From: Ambrosia x helenae
Taxonomy: Eukaryota > Streptophyta > Magnoliopsida > Asterales > Asteraceae
Assembly: GCA_030844895.1 (NCBI GenBank)
Contig: CM061224.1
Coordinates: forward strand, 74,966,567-75,030,566
DNA length: 64,000 nt
Direction of reading: 5' to 3'
The position numbers were made by a program, and so were the translations under genes. The notes under the pieces are model-generated. The model did not search any database, had not been told where the DNA came from, and worked only from the letters and a program-made list of their open reading frames with translations. Positions 1 through 9,323 of this stretch are shown here, piece after piece (position 1 is the stretch's first letter; each line of letters opens with the position of its first letter).

Positions 1-121
1 TAACACCATCTGGTCTTTGTGACATTCAAAATGTGAAAATTTGAGTTTTGGAAGTTTAACGGATTGAAAAATGTTGAACGGGATTCGAATTCGTGATTTG
101 GCGAAATTTTCAGATTTTTCC

Positions 122-371
122 ATTTCACATTCGCCTCTTAAATGGGTCGAATGTGGAAAAATCTTCAAGTTCGACCGTTTTATTTTTGGGCGAAGGTGGT
201 TATTTACACTTCCGGGTGAAAATTCCACTTCCGGGTATAAGGTTTCACCTTCGGGTCTTCAAAAGGGGCGAAGGTGGCCTGCTTCTACATTCGTGTCATT
301 AAATTGGGGCGAATGTGGATTTAACCCACATTTGTCCACTTCTACCGGTCGAACGTGGACATCTATAAATA
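122..371 (+). promoter_or_regulatory. Candidate internal promoter of the element A aORF (motif array plus TATA box)
   Basis: From about 122 to 350 there are about ten copies of a short motif in both orientations: CACATTCGCC, GGTCGAATGTGG, GGGCGAAGGTGG, CTTCGGG, GGGCGAATGTGG and GGTCGAACGTGG. The last copy is followed within a few bases by TATAAATA at 364-371. The LTR of the same element has the same layout (array, then TATATATAG at about 5018). A splice donor lies about 140 bp downstream, at 507/508. Promoter function is inferred from this arrangement and from its repetition in elements B and D. Confidence 0.55.
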
Positions 372-507
372 AACCTTTCACCTTCAAACCTCTCATTCAA
401 AAACTTTTTCAAAATCTCTGTCATACCAGAACTTGTTGCTCGTGCATTTTAAGTTCCCTTGATTTGTTCCCTGATCATTGCTCATCATCTTAACCCTAAT
501 TTTACAG

Positions 508-1098
508 GTATTGGACATGAAAACAGATCAGAATGGCTTGTTTAACGAACGGGACATAGGGTTTCTGTTCTAGGGGCTTTTAATGATTGTTGATGATTGT
601 TAATGTTAGCCGATCATTTAACATAGGTTTTAGGGGGAGATTATTGAAGGAATTAGGATTATAACATGTTTAGATGTCAGTTTTGATCGTTTGAATACTG
701 TTGAACCCTAATTCCACTTGAAAACCTATGTAAAATGATTAATTGATAAAATTGGTAATAGACGAATGTTAGTCGGACATGTTAGTACGTTTTAGGATCA
801 AAATTGCAAGTTAAAACAAACAATGGCAAAATTTCAAATTTTGGGGGTAAATTTTTCACTTTCGGTTGTTTTAAAACGGGCGAAAGTGGAATGGTTTGGA
901 CGAATGTATAACAAAACGGACGAATGTGACTTTGTATCAAAATCATATTCACTTTCGTCCATATACTTTCACATTCGACCAGTTATTCCCACATTCGGCC
1001 AGTTTCATAATGGGCGAATGTGCAGATTAATTTTGACCAGAATTTTATATTTTTGTCGTTTTTGTGTTTTGACGCGATTTATTGATTTTCATGTGCAG
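508..1098 (+). other. Predicted 5'UTR intron of the aORF, element A
   Basis: The donor reads TTTACAG/GTATTG at 507/508. The acceptor is a T-rich tract ending TTTCATGTGCAG at 1098, and the aORF ATG follows immediately at 1099. Homologous elements B and D have a donor with ACAG/GT and an acceptor within 8 bp of their ATG, which makes a real intron likely. The intron contains a second cluster of CACATTCG-type motifs at about 845-1025. The open frame through the intron back to 823 is probably incidental, because neither B nor D has a homologous protein there. Confidence 0.6.
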
Positions 1099-4000
1099 AT
1101 GGCTGAACAACCCGAGAATATTGAATCACCAGCAGTGAATGTTGAGACTCCAGCAGAGATCACAGTTCAAGATTCAGTCCCCGTAGCTGAAACATCTACT
1201 CCAAACAGTTGGCCTTTTGAACGATCGCACAACTGTTGCGCGTATCTAGGAGACGTTGAGAAGAACACGGAGTTTACTGGGATTATTGAATTTCTGAAGA
1301 GGAGCAGGATTGTACATGCTCTAGCCACACCAACCATCATTTACAAGGACATAATTGAAGATTTTTACCAGAACGCTAAGTATTACTACTGGGAGAATCA
1401 GACGATCATCAAGAGCAAGATTCAGGAGATGGAGATGTTCTTGACTGAAGCTGACATTCGGGAGGCATTACAGATTAAGTTTGAAGATAGTGAGGATCCC
1501 AGGGAGTTATCTTGGACAGAACAGAAGGCGTGCTTCTTAAGGATGAAATACAAAGGTCCAATCACTGACGGATCGATGTATAAGGGGAAGCTGGGAGTGC
1601 AGTACAAGTACTTTGCACATGTTCTGATTCATGTCTTTGGTTGTGTGAGTGGTGGTTATGACGTGATGAGAAGGAGTTTGAGCTCATTAATGGTTGCGTT
1701 GACACTCAACAAACCATTTAATGTGTCTGGGATGATTCTTGACCACATGCTGGAGATGCTGAAGGGTATAAAGTTTAAGAAGTTTATGTTGTATCCAAGG
1801 TTTCTAATGATGATCTTTGACTATAAGTATCCAATGCTGAAGAAGGATCCAACAATGATCCTAGGGCAAGATCACATGAATATTAGAACCTTGATGAGGA
1901 TGAAAGGTTATAAGGGTGTGCCTGACAGTGAGAAGCCACCTAACAGGAGATTGTTTGGCGCTTTGGCTCGTCCGGATTACATTGATCCAGGCAAAAACAA
2001 AGCAAGACATGATGAGAGTGACTCAGATAACGATGATCCCTTAGTGTATGTTGATTCAAGCACTAAGCGGAAGCGTCAAGTAGTCAATCCTGGAGCCAAA
2101 GGGAAGGGCAAGGGAAAGGCTATTGATCAGGGAAGCACCAAGCAACAAGTTGCTAGAAAGAAATCGACGGCAAAGAAAGGATCGGGTTTGGTGGATGAAG
2201 AGTCTGTAGATTCGGAAGAGACTGAGGTTGATGAACAGTGGGATTCTGATGACGAGAACGTGAGGACCACCAAACGTAAGGCCACTATGGTTGGTGAGTC
2301 TGAATCCTTGAATCAGTCGATTGAAGAAGCTGAAAGAAGAAAGAAATCAGTGGAAGATGAAGGTTTAGGTGTTGACCTAGCTGAGCTGAGTGTTGGAGAT
2401 ACAGTAGTTGTGAATTTGCCAAAGAAGACAAAGAAACAAAAGACTATGGCAAAGAAGTCTAGTGTGAAAGAACTGAGAGAGAAGGAGTTGGCTCAGTTGT
2501 TGAAGGGAAAGAGATTACCCGATGCTGGAACACCTTCTAAGCTATCTTCACCAGTTGCCAAGAAGCAGAAGAAAGCGAAAGAGGCAGAGACTTTACCAAT
2601 CGATCAGTTCAATATCGATATGGATAAAGTGCTCGATATGTTTAGGAAGCCTCAAAAGGAGAAAGTTGTTGAAGTTGAGCCCTCCAGATCTAAGTCAAAG
2701 AAAGTGACTGTAGATGATGATGTTATGAAACAAGTCAATAAGAAGATGGAGGACATGATGAAGATGTTGGTTGCTCAACAAGCTGAAATTGCTAAGTTCA
2801 AGCAGAATGAGGAGAAGATGCTCCAAATTGTAGTTGCTTCGAAATCTAATCAGGATGATATTAATGATAAGATTAAACTGATTGAAGCAAAGAATGAAAA
2901 GCTTGAGAGGAAATGTGAAAGAAACAAGAGCAAAATCAAACTGATCAAGGCTGACAACAAAGAATTGAAAAAGGAAAACAAACGCCTTTGTGGTTTGATT
3001 GAAGAGCTGTATAGCAGAGCACCCCAGTTGAAAGAGGGTGAAGAAGATGAAGAAGAAGATGAACAAAAAGTTGATTATGAGTATTCTGATTCTGAGAAAG
3101 AAGATGATGATGAAGAGGATGATGATGGATCAGACAAAAGTGATGATGACAATGATGATGATGATGACAACAATGATGATGATGATGATGCTGAAGGTAC
3201 AGGGAAAAAGAAAGGTGATGAGTTTAGCAGTGGAAGTGATCATGATGGAGGAGATGATACTTCTAAATATAGTTATGAGAAGAGAACACCGCAGAAGAAG
3301 AAAGATACTGGAGAATCGAGTTCCAAGAAGAAAGGAGGGAATGTAGATTTGGATGAAAGTATCTTCTGGAACGAAAAGGTGAGATCTCTGTCTGATGATG
3401 CTAAACAGATATACAAGAATATGTTGGAGAAGAGAGAGTGGACCATTGAGTTCACAGGATGCTTCACTGAAATATTCCAGACTGATGATCTGAGATATGA
3501 GCTGGAATATGAAGATCCAGATCTTGAAGAAGGGGAACTACCTGCATCTGTGGCGAAAGAAATTTTAGATGGTCTCGCACAGAGGGTAGGAAAGACGTTT
3601 GAGGAGTTTATGATGGATGAATCGATTCCTGATATTCCTGAAAAGGATATGGGAAGTCATTCAGATGATGTACATACTCCAGAAAACAATGAAGTTGAAA
3701 TTGAAGATATTACTCATGAAGAGTTTCCCCAGTATTTCAGAAAAGAAGATGAGAATGAAGTATTTCCTGACTTCACAGAGATACCAAATAAGTCAGCAAA
3801 ACAGAAAGCAAAGAAAAGAAGCGAAGAGTTTGTTGAGAAGGTGTTTGGTAATGAAAAGAAAGATTCTTCTAACCAGTCTGATGAGTTGAAGAATTATATG
3901 AAGAAGTTGAAGGAGATGGATGAGAACCGACCTAAGCCTGAAGCTCAAGGTAACTTTTATCGATTTCATAATGCCAAGTTCAAAGGCAGAGCTCTTGGGT

Positions 4001-4755
4001 GGACTTACCTAGGCAGACTGAAGTGTATTGCTGCGAAATGGGAAACCGGAATTCTGTACTTCAACAGATTCTGTGATTTGCTTACTCTACCGTACTGGGC
4101 GGTGAGAGATTTATGCAGATTTCCAATGTCAGGAGCCGAGGTAAATGGATCGCATGTCGGTTGGTGCGCAGACAAATTGGTTTGGGAAAGTCATACAAGA
4201 TGGAACAGGTTCAAGCCTCAATATCCCCGTAGAAAAGTTCATAGGGATATTGATCCTCAAACCAATATGAAGCGTGTGACTTTGATATATAAAGCACCTA
4301 ATGTGATGAGAAAGATACCGTTGATGCCAATGCCACAGCATTTCAGTGCTGATTTCATATTCTGGTATTACGATTGGAGGAAGGCAGAAGCAGTGATTGT
4401 GTTGAGGGATGGAAAGGATAAATACAAGCATGTTCATGTATTTGATCCTATGTGGCTGATCAATTGCACATTCGAAGACATCATCATGTTGTTCTACAAT
4501 CCGATATACTATGAACCCAATGATTTTGCTCAAGCGAGAAAGTATACTCAAGTTGTGGGAGTTTGTTTTGCATACGATATAAATGCAGGAAGCAACTTGG
4601 AGGGTAAACTTGGCAAGACTGTGAAGATCGCCAATGTGTCAAAGCCTGTGAAGAAAACATTCGAGCCGCCAATGACTTCTGAGCAGAAGAAGCAGCTCAG
4701 AATCAAACTGATGAACAAGACGATGGACTATCAGAGAAAACTATCCAATCAATAG
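1099..4755 (+). CDS. Retrotransposon additional ORF (aORF), intact, 1218 aa
   Basis: I know no assigned function for this protein family. It lies between pol and the 3' LTR in Sirevirus-like Copia elements. Start 1099 (MAEQPENIES) was chosen because it abuts a splice acceptor and matches the starts of the B and D copies. Residues 44-298 form a conserved globular domain (SHNCCAYLG, LRMKYKGPITDG, MLYPRFLMM). Residues 320-560 are basic with nuclear-localisation-like runs (TKRKRQ, KKTKKQK). About 545-644 is a charged coiled coil. About 647-720 is almost pure Asp/Glu. Residues 942-1180 form a second conserved domain (FKGRALGW, LPYWAVRDLC, FWYYDWRKAEAVIVL, FDPMWLINC, CFAYDINAG). There is no signal peptide and no convincing membrane helix, so it is not envelope-like. 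The stop codon touches the polypurine tract. This is the only one of the three copies in the window without a break. Confidence 0.85.
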   Translation: MAEQPENIESPAVNVETPAEITVQDSVPVAETSTPNSWPFERSHNCCAYLGDVEKNTEFTGIIEFLKRSRIVHALATPTIIYKDIIEDFYQNAKYYYWENQTIIKSKIQEMEMFLTEADIREALQIKFEDSEDPRELSWTEQKACFLRMKYKGPITDGSMYKGKLGVQYKYFAHVLIHVFGCVSGGYDVMRRSLSSLMVALTLNKPFNVSGMILDHMLEMLKGIKFKKFMLYPRFLMMIFDYKYPMLKKDPTMILGQDHMNIRTLMRMKGYKGVPDSEKPPNRRLFGALARPDYIDPGKNKARHDESDSDNDDPLVYVDSSTKRKRQVVNPGAKGKGKGKAIDQGSTKQQVARKKSTAKKGSGLVDEESVDSEETEVDEQWDSDDENVRTTKRKATMVGESESLNQSIEEAERRKKSVEDEGLGVDLAELSVGDTVVVNLPKKTKKQKTMAKKSSVKELREKELAQLLKGKRLPDAGTPSKLSSPVAKKQKKAKEAETLPIDQFNIDMDKVLDMFRKPQKEKVVEVEPSRSKSKKVTVDDDVMKQVNKKMEDMMKMLVAQQAEIAKFKQNEEKMLQIVVASKSNQDDINDKIKLIEAKNEKLERKCERNKSKIKLIKADNKELKKENKRLCGLIEELYSRAPQLKEGEEDEEEDEQKVDYEYSDSEKEDDDEEDDDGSDKSDDDNDDDDDNNDDDDDAEGTGKKKGDEFSSGSDHDGGDDTSKYSYEKRTPQKKKDTGESSSKKKGGNVDLDESIFWNEKVRSLSDDAKQIYKNMLEKREWTIEFTGCFTEIFQTDDLRYELEYEDPDLEEGELPASVAKEILDGLAQRVGKTFEEFMMDESIPDIPEKDMGSHSDDVHTPENNEVEIEDITHEEFPQYFRKEDENEVFPDFTEIPNKSAKQKAKKRSEEFVEKVFGNEKKDSSNQSDELKNYMKKLKEMDENRPKPEAQGNFYRFHNAKFKGRALGWTYLGRLKCIAAKWETGILYFNRFCDLLTLPYWAVRDLCRFPMSGAEVNGSHVGWCADKLVWESHTRWNRFKPQYPRRKVHRDIDPQTNMKRVTLIYKAPNVMRKIPLMPMPQHFSADFIFWYYDWRKAEAVIVLRDGKDKYKHVHVFDPMWLINCTFEDIIMLFYNPIYYEPNDFAQARKYTQVVGVCFAYDINAGSNLEGKLGKTVKIANVSKPVKKTFEPPMTSEQKKQLRIKLMNKTMDYQRKLSNQ

Positions 4756-4768
4756 TCGAGGGGGAGTT
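4756..4768 (+). other. Polypurine tract, element A
   Basis: The purine run GAGGGGGAG at 4758-4766 lies directly after the aORF stop codon and two bases before the LTR start (TGTTGATG). It is the expected primer for plus-strand DNA synthesis. B and D carry the same run in the same position. Confidence 0.8.
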
Positions 4769-5307
4769 TGTTGATGCATTTTGCGACTAAGGATTGGATA
4801 TACTATAATTAACATATGTTAGTGGATAGCCGAAGGTGACTTGTATGGGGCGAATGTAAAATAATATGGGCGAAGGTGAATCAGAAGGGGCGAAGGTAGA
4901 AATGAACTGGACGAAGGAAGAATGGACTAGATCAGAAGAACACATTCGACCACTTGCAGTGGGCGAATGTGGAAAAAGCTCACATTCGACCATCTGTAAG
5001 GGGCGAATGTGCAGTGTCTATATATAGATTTTGAGTTTTTGATTATGTAAGAGTGTTGTCATTTGTGTCCAGGTTCAGATCAGGTTAATAGGTGTTTTTG
5101 AGAGATTATCTGTGTGATTCTAGATTAACATAAACAGTTTGTAAATGCTTATTGATTGAAGTTAATCTATGAAAATGATATTGAAAATGATCTTGATTGT
5201 GTCGTGATTTGTATCTTATCAATTTGTTCAGATCTAGGGTTTCCGCACCTAGATTTGTGACTTGTATGATCGTGTAATCCTGTTTTAGATAAAATCCAAC
5301 GCTCACA
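4769..5307 (+). repeat. 3' LTR of element A (about 539 bp)
   Basis: Starts TGTTGATG after the polypurine tract and ends CTCACA where Copia E sequence begins. The U3 part (about 4830-5015) holds about eight GGGCGAAGG or CACATTCGACC motifs. A TATATATAG box at about 5018-5027 follows, and then a stretch with GGTTTCCGCACC (about 5239-5250) that also occurs as GGTGCGGAATCCC in the B and D LTRs. The exact right end is inferred from loss of similarity, because the partner LTR is not in the window. Confidence 0.7.
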
Positions 5308-7993
5308 ATTAAATTTGATCTAACCAATCAATTTAATATAAACAGATCAGCTCACAATTATTGATATCGTTTGTTTGTCGGATTGAAAACAAAGTAATAG
5401 TTTATTTACGTTTAAAGTTTTATAAACAAACTTTGTTTTACAAACAATCAGAGAATGGATTCAATCAATCACGATCCACATAACACTGGCACGAACAACA
5501 AGCCATCGATGCTTGCCAGATCTGAATACAATATCTGGCAACATCGGGTGAGCCATGTTCTAGCTCAACAAAACACTGGGTGCTGGAAGTCGGTTATCTT
5601 CGGACCACATGTTCCGATGGTGCCGAGTACCGAATATCCCAAGGTTCAAGAGCCAAAGAAACTTGAAAACTACTCCGAGCAGGATTTTCAGAAAATTGAA
5701 TTAGATGCTAAGGCCTTTAGTATTGTGGCCATGGCTCTACTAAATGATATCTATGCTGGGCTGTTACACTGTAATAGTGCAATGGAGTTGTGGGATGCTT
5801 TGAAAGAACAATTTGGTGGGACTGAGGAGGTTATTGAAAACAACCTTGAAATACTTAACCAACAATATGAAACATTCAGTCATGTAAAGGGAGAGTTAGT
5901 AACTCAACAATTTGAGAGGTTTAACTGTCTCATTAGTGAACTAAAACTGGTGGGTTAACTTATCCTAATTCAACTTTGAACCATAGGTTTTTAAGATCAT
6001 TACCAGACAAATGGGACACTATTGCTATAGTTATGAGAAACTCAATTGGATTCAAGGACCTATCTCTGACCCAGCTTCATGGTAAGCTCTTAACCTATGA
6101 GAGAGAGCTTAACCAGAAAAAGAAGCTTCAAGACTCTGGAAAAGTGTCTGATGATTATGTTTTTGATAATACAACACTTTTAGGTCAGGATGAGGTGCTT
6201 GGTAATAGTAAGGATCAGAGTTATGATCATTTCATTGACATAACTTCAGGTTTTAACTCTGATTCTTATTCACCCAACTATGCTTTTGTAGCATGTGGTG
6301 GTGACATCCAAGCATTTGATAACATATCCTTTGAGTATGATGACTTTAAATATTTTTACCCTGATGATTTGGAAGAAATGGACATAATGCACCAATTGGC
6401 TCTGCTCAGTGTTAGAACTAGCAATTTCTACAAGAAAACTGGCAGAAGATTTCCAGGGTTGACTGGTAGGTCAAAGGTGGGGTTGGATAAATCTAATATT
6501 AAGTGTTATAAATGTCATAGACTTGGTCATTTTGCTAGGGAAGTAGGAGTCAACATGGTACACCTATGATTACCTATCCAAATCAAAGACTACAGACCAA
6601 CACTTATCAGGTTTCCCATAATACCCTGGACCAAGTGTGCAAAACACTGCTCATTTTGCACAGTCCTCATCCACTGTTCCTGTCCAGTATGTCCGAACCA
6701 TTGTTCCTCAGATCCACTATGTTCAAACCCCTGTTGCTCAGGCACATGTGCCAATAACTGCTACTCCACCCTCTGCCCCTGCAGAGACCAGTCAACAAAG
6801 TCTCTTCACACAAGGCTTTGTTGATTGGACCAGTTTACACAATTATGGAAGAGGTTGAATCTGAGGATGTGGTGACTGAATCTGCAAAATGTGACTAATG
6901 ATATTGTTGATGCAGTAGTTCTAGATGAAAAGTTTGAAGAAGAGGTTGTGAATCTCTCAGACCCTTGGGGTGATGATTGTGAGTGCAAGTGTGATTGTTC
7001 ATTGATGGCTGCTACTAAGGTATCTCCTCAAATCCTAAAAGATTTGTGTTCAAACAAATGTGTAATAGCATTTTCTAACATTAAAGAGGTGAATGAAAAC
7101 CTTAGAAAATTTTAGATGATAAAGTTCAATTTGAAAAACTTTCAAAAGAGTTAAAATCAAAATTGACTGAAAAAGAATCTGAAATCAACAGTTTAAAACA
7201 TGAAGCAACTATAACCAAAGACCAGCTCCAAACTATGATGACAAAATATCATAGTTGTAAAAAGGAGCTTGAGTCCACCCAAGTTGAATGTGAAAAATGG
7301 GTGGAATCATGTAAAGGTTTTGAGATGCTCCTCAACAAACAGACCAAAAGTCATGTGAAGTTTGGTTTTGGTTTGAAACTACTGCCCCAACTTTTCAAAA
7401 CACTGACAAAAGGGAACAAAAGTTAGTTGAGGTTGTTCTAACTAATTTGGAGGGTCAAGAAATTAAAATCACTGAACCTAATGGTAAGAAAATCATTCTT
7501 GAAAAACCTGAAGGTTCCTAATCATTTACTGAACTTGAAAAGTATGAATTTAAACCTAGTTGGTCAGATGAGTGTGATACTCTTGAAAACTTCAAACCAG
7601 TTAATTTCAAGACCCTGATGGTAAGAAAGCACCATAGGCAAAGGTCATTCCCTTGAAAGACCTTCCAGCAGATGCTCAAACATCTGTTGAAAGGAAGGTT
7701 GAAAAAGGGGAAAAGAAATAAAAGAGTGAACACTTGTTTTGTGATTTCTGTGAAAAGAAGAACCATGTTACTAAAAACTGTTTTCTTCTAAAAGCATATG
7801 ATATCAACAAAGGAACAAGTGTGTGTGTGATTCTAAAGCCACATGCTCAATATATGGTAAAAAGAATCACAAAACCAAAGAGTGTCTTTATCTCAAAAAT
7901 TTTGATGTCAAAATACAAGAGTATAAGGCTAAAACTCTAGCAAGTCAAGTGGTGAGTACTCCAAAAGAAAAGCCCAAACAGACTTATGTACCA
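5308..7993 (+). mobile_element. Element E: truncated Ty1/copia, same family as F
   Basis: The sequence matches the inverted element F (about 16450-19225 on the opposite strand) from the leader through gag, and stops abruptly at 7993 in the gag C-terminal part. No pol or LTR of E is present on this side. Element A separates the remaining leader from E's own 5' LTR, which would lie left of the window. The broken 3' end sits only about 90 bp upstream of the mS34 start codon. Confidence 0.85.
5455..7993 (+). pseudogene. Copia Gag pseudogene of element E
   Basis: The reading frame starts MDSINHDPHN at 5455 and matches the Copia-type gag of element F. A one-base loss near 5957 (sister F reads GGTCTAAC, E reads GGTTAAC) shifts the frame. 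The coding sense continues at 5976-6569 with the zinc knuckle CYKCHRLGHFARE, whose last cysteine is destroyed by a second one-base loss near 6551. Further pieces with stops and shifts lie at 6566-6858, 6891-7426 (a coiled-coil stretch) and 7734-8008 (a second knuckle, CDFCEKKNHVTKNC). No functional Gag can be made. Confidence 0.85.
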
Positions 7994-8081
7994 CTAACAC
8001 TAAAATAGAGAGAACCTTAATAACTTCAAACTAATAACACTAAAATAGAGAGAACAAAGAGGCTGCCCGCACTTTCTAACA
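7994..8081 (+). promoter_or_regulatory. Short 5' flank / 5'UTR of mS34 with a 22-bp duplication
   Basis: The motif TAACACTAAAATAGAGAGAAC occurs twice, at about 7995 and 8034. Everything further left is broken Copia E. No clear TATA box was seen in this stretch, so transcription would have to start in or near the transposon remnant. Confidence 0.35.
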
Positions 8082-8342
8082 ATGACAACCAGATCATTAT
8101 CTTCAATCAGTAATTCATGGAAGCAATTATCCTTAAACATAATAATAAAGAGAACCATAAACACACCTTCTTCTGCTCCTACTCCAAACCCTAGCACTAC
8201 AGTGTGTAAATTTAATAAAAAGAAGAGCAAGAACTTGTTTGAGGTAGCCCAGTTTCTTCCTAATTGGGACATTGGTTACAATATGGCCAAAACTCACAGG
8301 TCCGGTGTTGCTTATCAAATCACCAAGATTAATCTCTGCAAG
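8082..8342 (+). CDS. Mitochondrial small-subunit ribosomal protein mS34, exon 1
   Basis: Encodes 87 residues, MTTRSLSSIS to TKINLCK, and ends at a GT donor (AAG/GTCTGT, phase 0). The N-terminus is rich in Ser/Thr/Lys/Arg and poor in acidic residues, as expected for a mitochondrial presequence. The core (residues 51-87: LFEVAQFLPNW, IGYNMAKTH, YQITKIN) matches the mS34 pattern 'LP..G.G..V.++.W...Y+.++++'. The rest of the domain is completed by exons 2 and 3, with compatible splice phases. Arg73 stands where I expect a Trp, and Asp63 where I expect Gly; this is from memory and may hint at relaxed constraint. Only about 90 bp of non-transposon sequence precedes the ATG. Confidence 0.75.
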
Positions 8343-8618
8343 GTCTGTTTTTCGATTGAATTCATGTGTTATTTGTGTTAGGGTTTTAAAGGGCTTTTGA
8401 GTTGTTAGTTACTTCAAAACAATAATGTAGTTTACACTGCAAAAGTCAAGTTTTAGTTGAGATTGTAAGGTGATAGTGAGTGTTTTTGTCATGGTTGTAA
8501 AAATCTCGCTTAGCCTTCGAATAATGGCTAATCGGTCCATTAATCGCTAGGCAGTCAATGGTCAATGGTGGTCAAATCCTATCTTAATCGGCCAAAAATC
8601 GGGGGCCAGCTAGCGATT
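8343..8618. other. 5' end of mS34 intron 1 with a repeat-like segment interrupted by element F
   Basis: From about 8500 there is a stretch (GGTTGTAAAAATC, then several 'TAATCG' units) that continues after element F at 19949 (TTTCGGTCAAAAC, GATTAATCC). It looks like an older repeat that F split. No coding sequence was seen. The last five bases before F, CGATT, are the target duplication. Confidence 0.35.
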
Positions 8619-9311
8619 TGTTAGGATCTGAGTTTGATTGCTTTGATTGTTTAAGTAATATGAATAATGAAAGAAGTAAACTATAAATGAAAAGTGCAGC
8701 GGAATGATAAACTGTAAATCAAAACAAGAGAATAATTGTTTTTGAATCGAAAGCTTTCATATAACTAAATGATTACAAACGATTACAATTATTCCCCTCA
8801 GCCTGATCACTCGTGTAAGTTTGTCTAAGAGAATGTTTTAAGTGATAGAATAGAAGAGTACATGCACTGTTCTATTTATAGACAATCTAAACTACTGATG
8901 ACCTAGGCTGACGTCACCTAAGAAAGTGACCTCTAACAGAATAACAGCATAAAACATCTGATGACACAAATACTGTTACATAGAAACCTCTGATAGACAA
9001 ACAACTGATAGGAAACCTCTGATGGTCTTGTAACGTCTGTTGAAGCCTAAGTGCTATTGGCTCCAAAAGACCTTTAGTCTTCAGTACTTAGATCAGCAGT
9101 TGTTCTTCATCAGACCTTTGATTAGCAGTTGTTCTTCATCAGACCTTTGCAAGCAGTAGTTATTCCAACAGTTGTTAGGGTACACCAGATGTTAGGTTCA
9201 ACAGTCTTTTAGGAGAAGTAACTTGTAAATGTTGTTCTTATTAAGGATCAATTGTGTAGTATATTTTCGCTTTCCAATCATCTGTTCTTCTCCAAGTCAG
9301 CAGAGCCAACA
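8619..9311 (-). repeat. 3' LTR of element F
   Basis: 693 bp, TGTTAGGATC to AGCCAACA on the plus strand. It holds two adjacent copies of a unit containing AGTTGTTCTTCATCAGACC (about 9105-9150); the partner LTR has a rearranged version. The copy at 19245-19943 aligns along its whole length. Confidence 0.95.
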
Positions 9312-9323
9312 ATCTCCCCCTAG
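9312..9323 (-). other. Polypurine tract, element F
   Basis: Minus strand CTAGGGGGAGAT lies directly inside the 3' LTR. Confidence 0.85.

Larger units (their letters stand above)
1..5307 (+). mobile_element. Element A: Sirevirus-like Ty1/copia retrotransposon, 3' part only
   Basis: The visible part holds, in order, a motif array with TATA box, a 5'UTR intron, one giant ORF, a polypurine tract and a 3' LTR. No gag or pol is visible; they would lie left of the window. The LTR, PPT and ORF are homologous to element B (28393-43242), a complete Copia with gag and pol, and that is the basis for the family call. The right edge at 5307 joins Copia E sequence about 8 bp downstream of where the tRNA primer site lies in sister copy F, so A inserted into the leader of E. 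The expected 5-bp target duplication (ATTAA at 5308-5312) cannot be checked because the left end is outside the window. Confidence 0.8.

Noticed and set aside
122..345. Regular short repeats that might suggest a CRISPR-like array
   Set aside because: The units are degenerate, occur in both orientations with irregular spacing, and lie in a plant retrotransposon. They are better read as a promoter motif array.
823..1098. N-terminal extension of the aORF (start at 823)
   Set aside because: The extension lies in a predicted intron full of CACATTCG motifs and has no counterpart in B or D; 1099 matches their starts.
3038..3346. Separate small proteins rich in Met/Lys or Leu/His in other frames of acidic GAT repeats (also at 2695-3066, 30254-30619 and 45386-45686)
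   Set aside because: These are out-of-frame readings of the Asp/Glu-coding runs inside the aORFs.
1099..4755. Labelling the aORF as a viral envelope gene
   Set aside because: There is no signal peptide, no membrane anchor and no cysteine-rich ectodomain. The Asp/Glu-rich linker and nuclear-type basic clusters argue against it.
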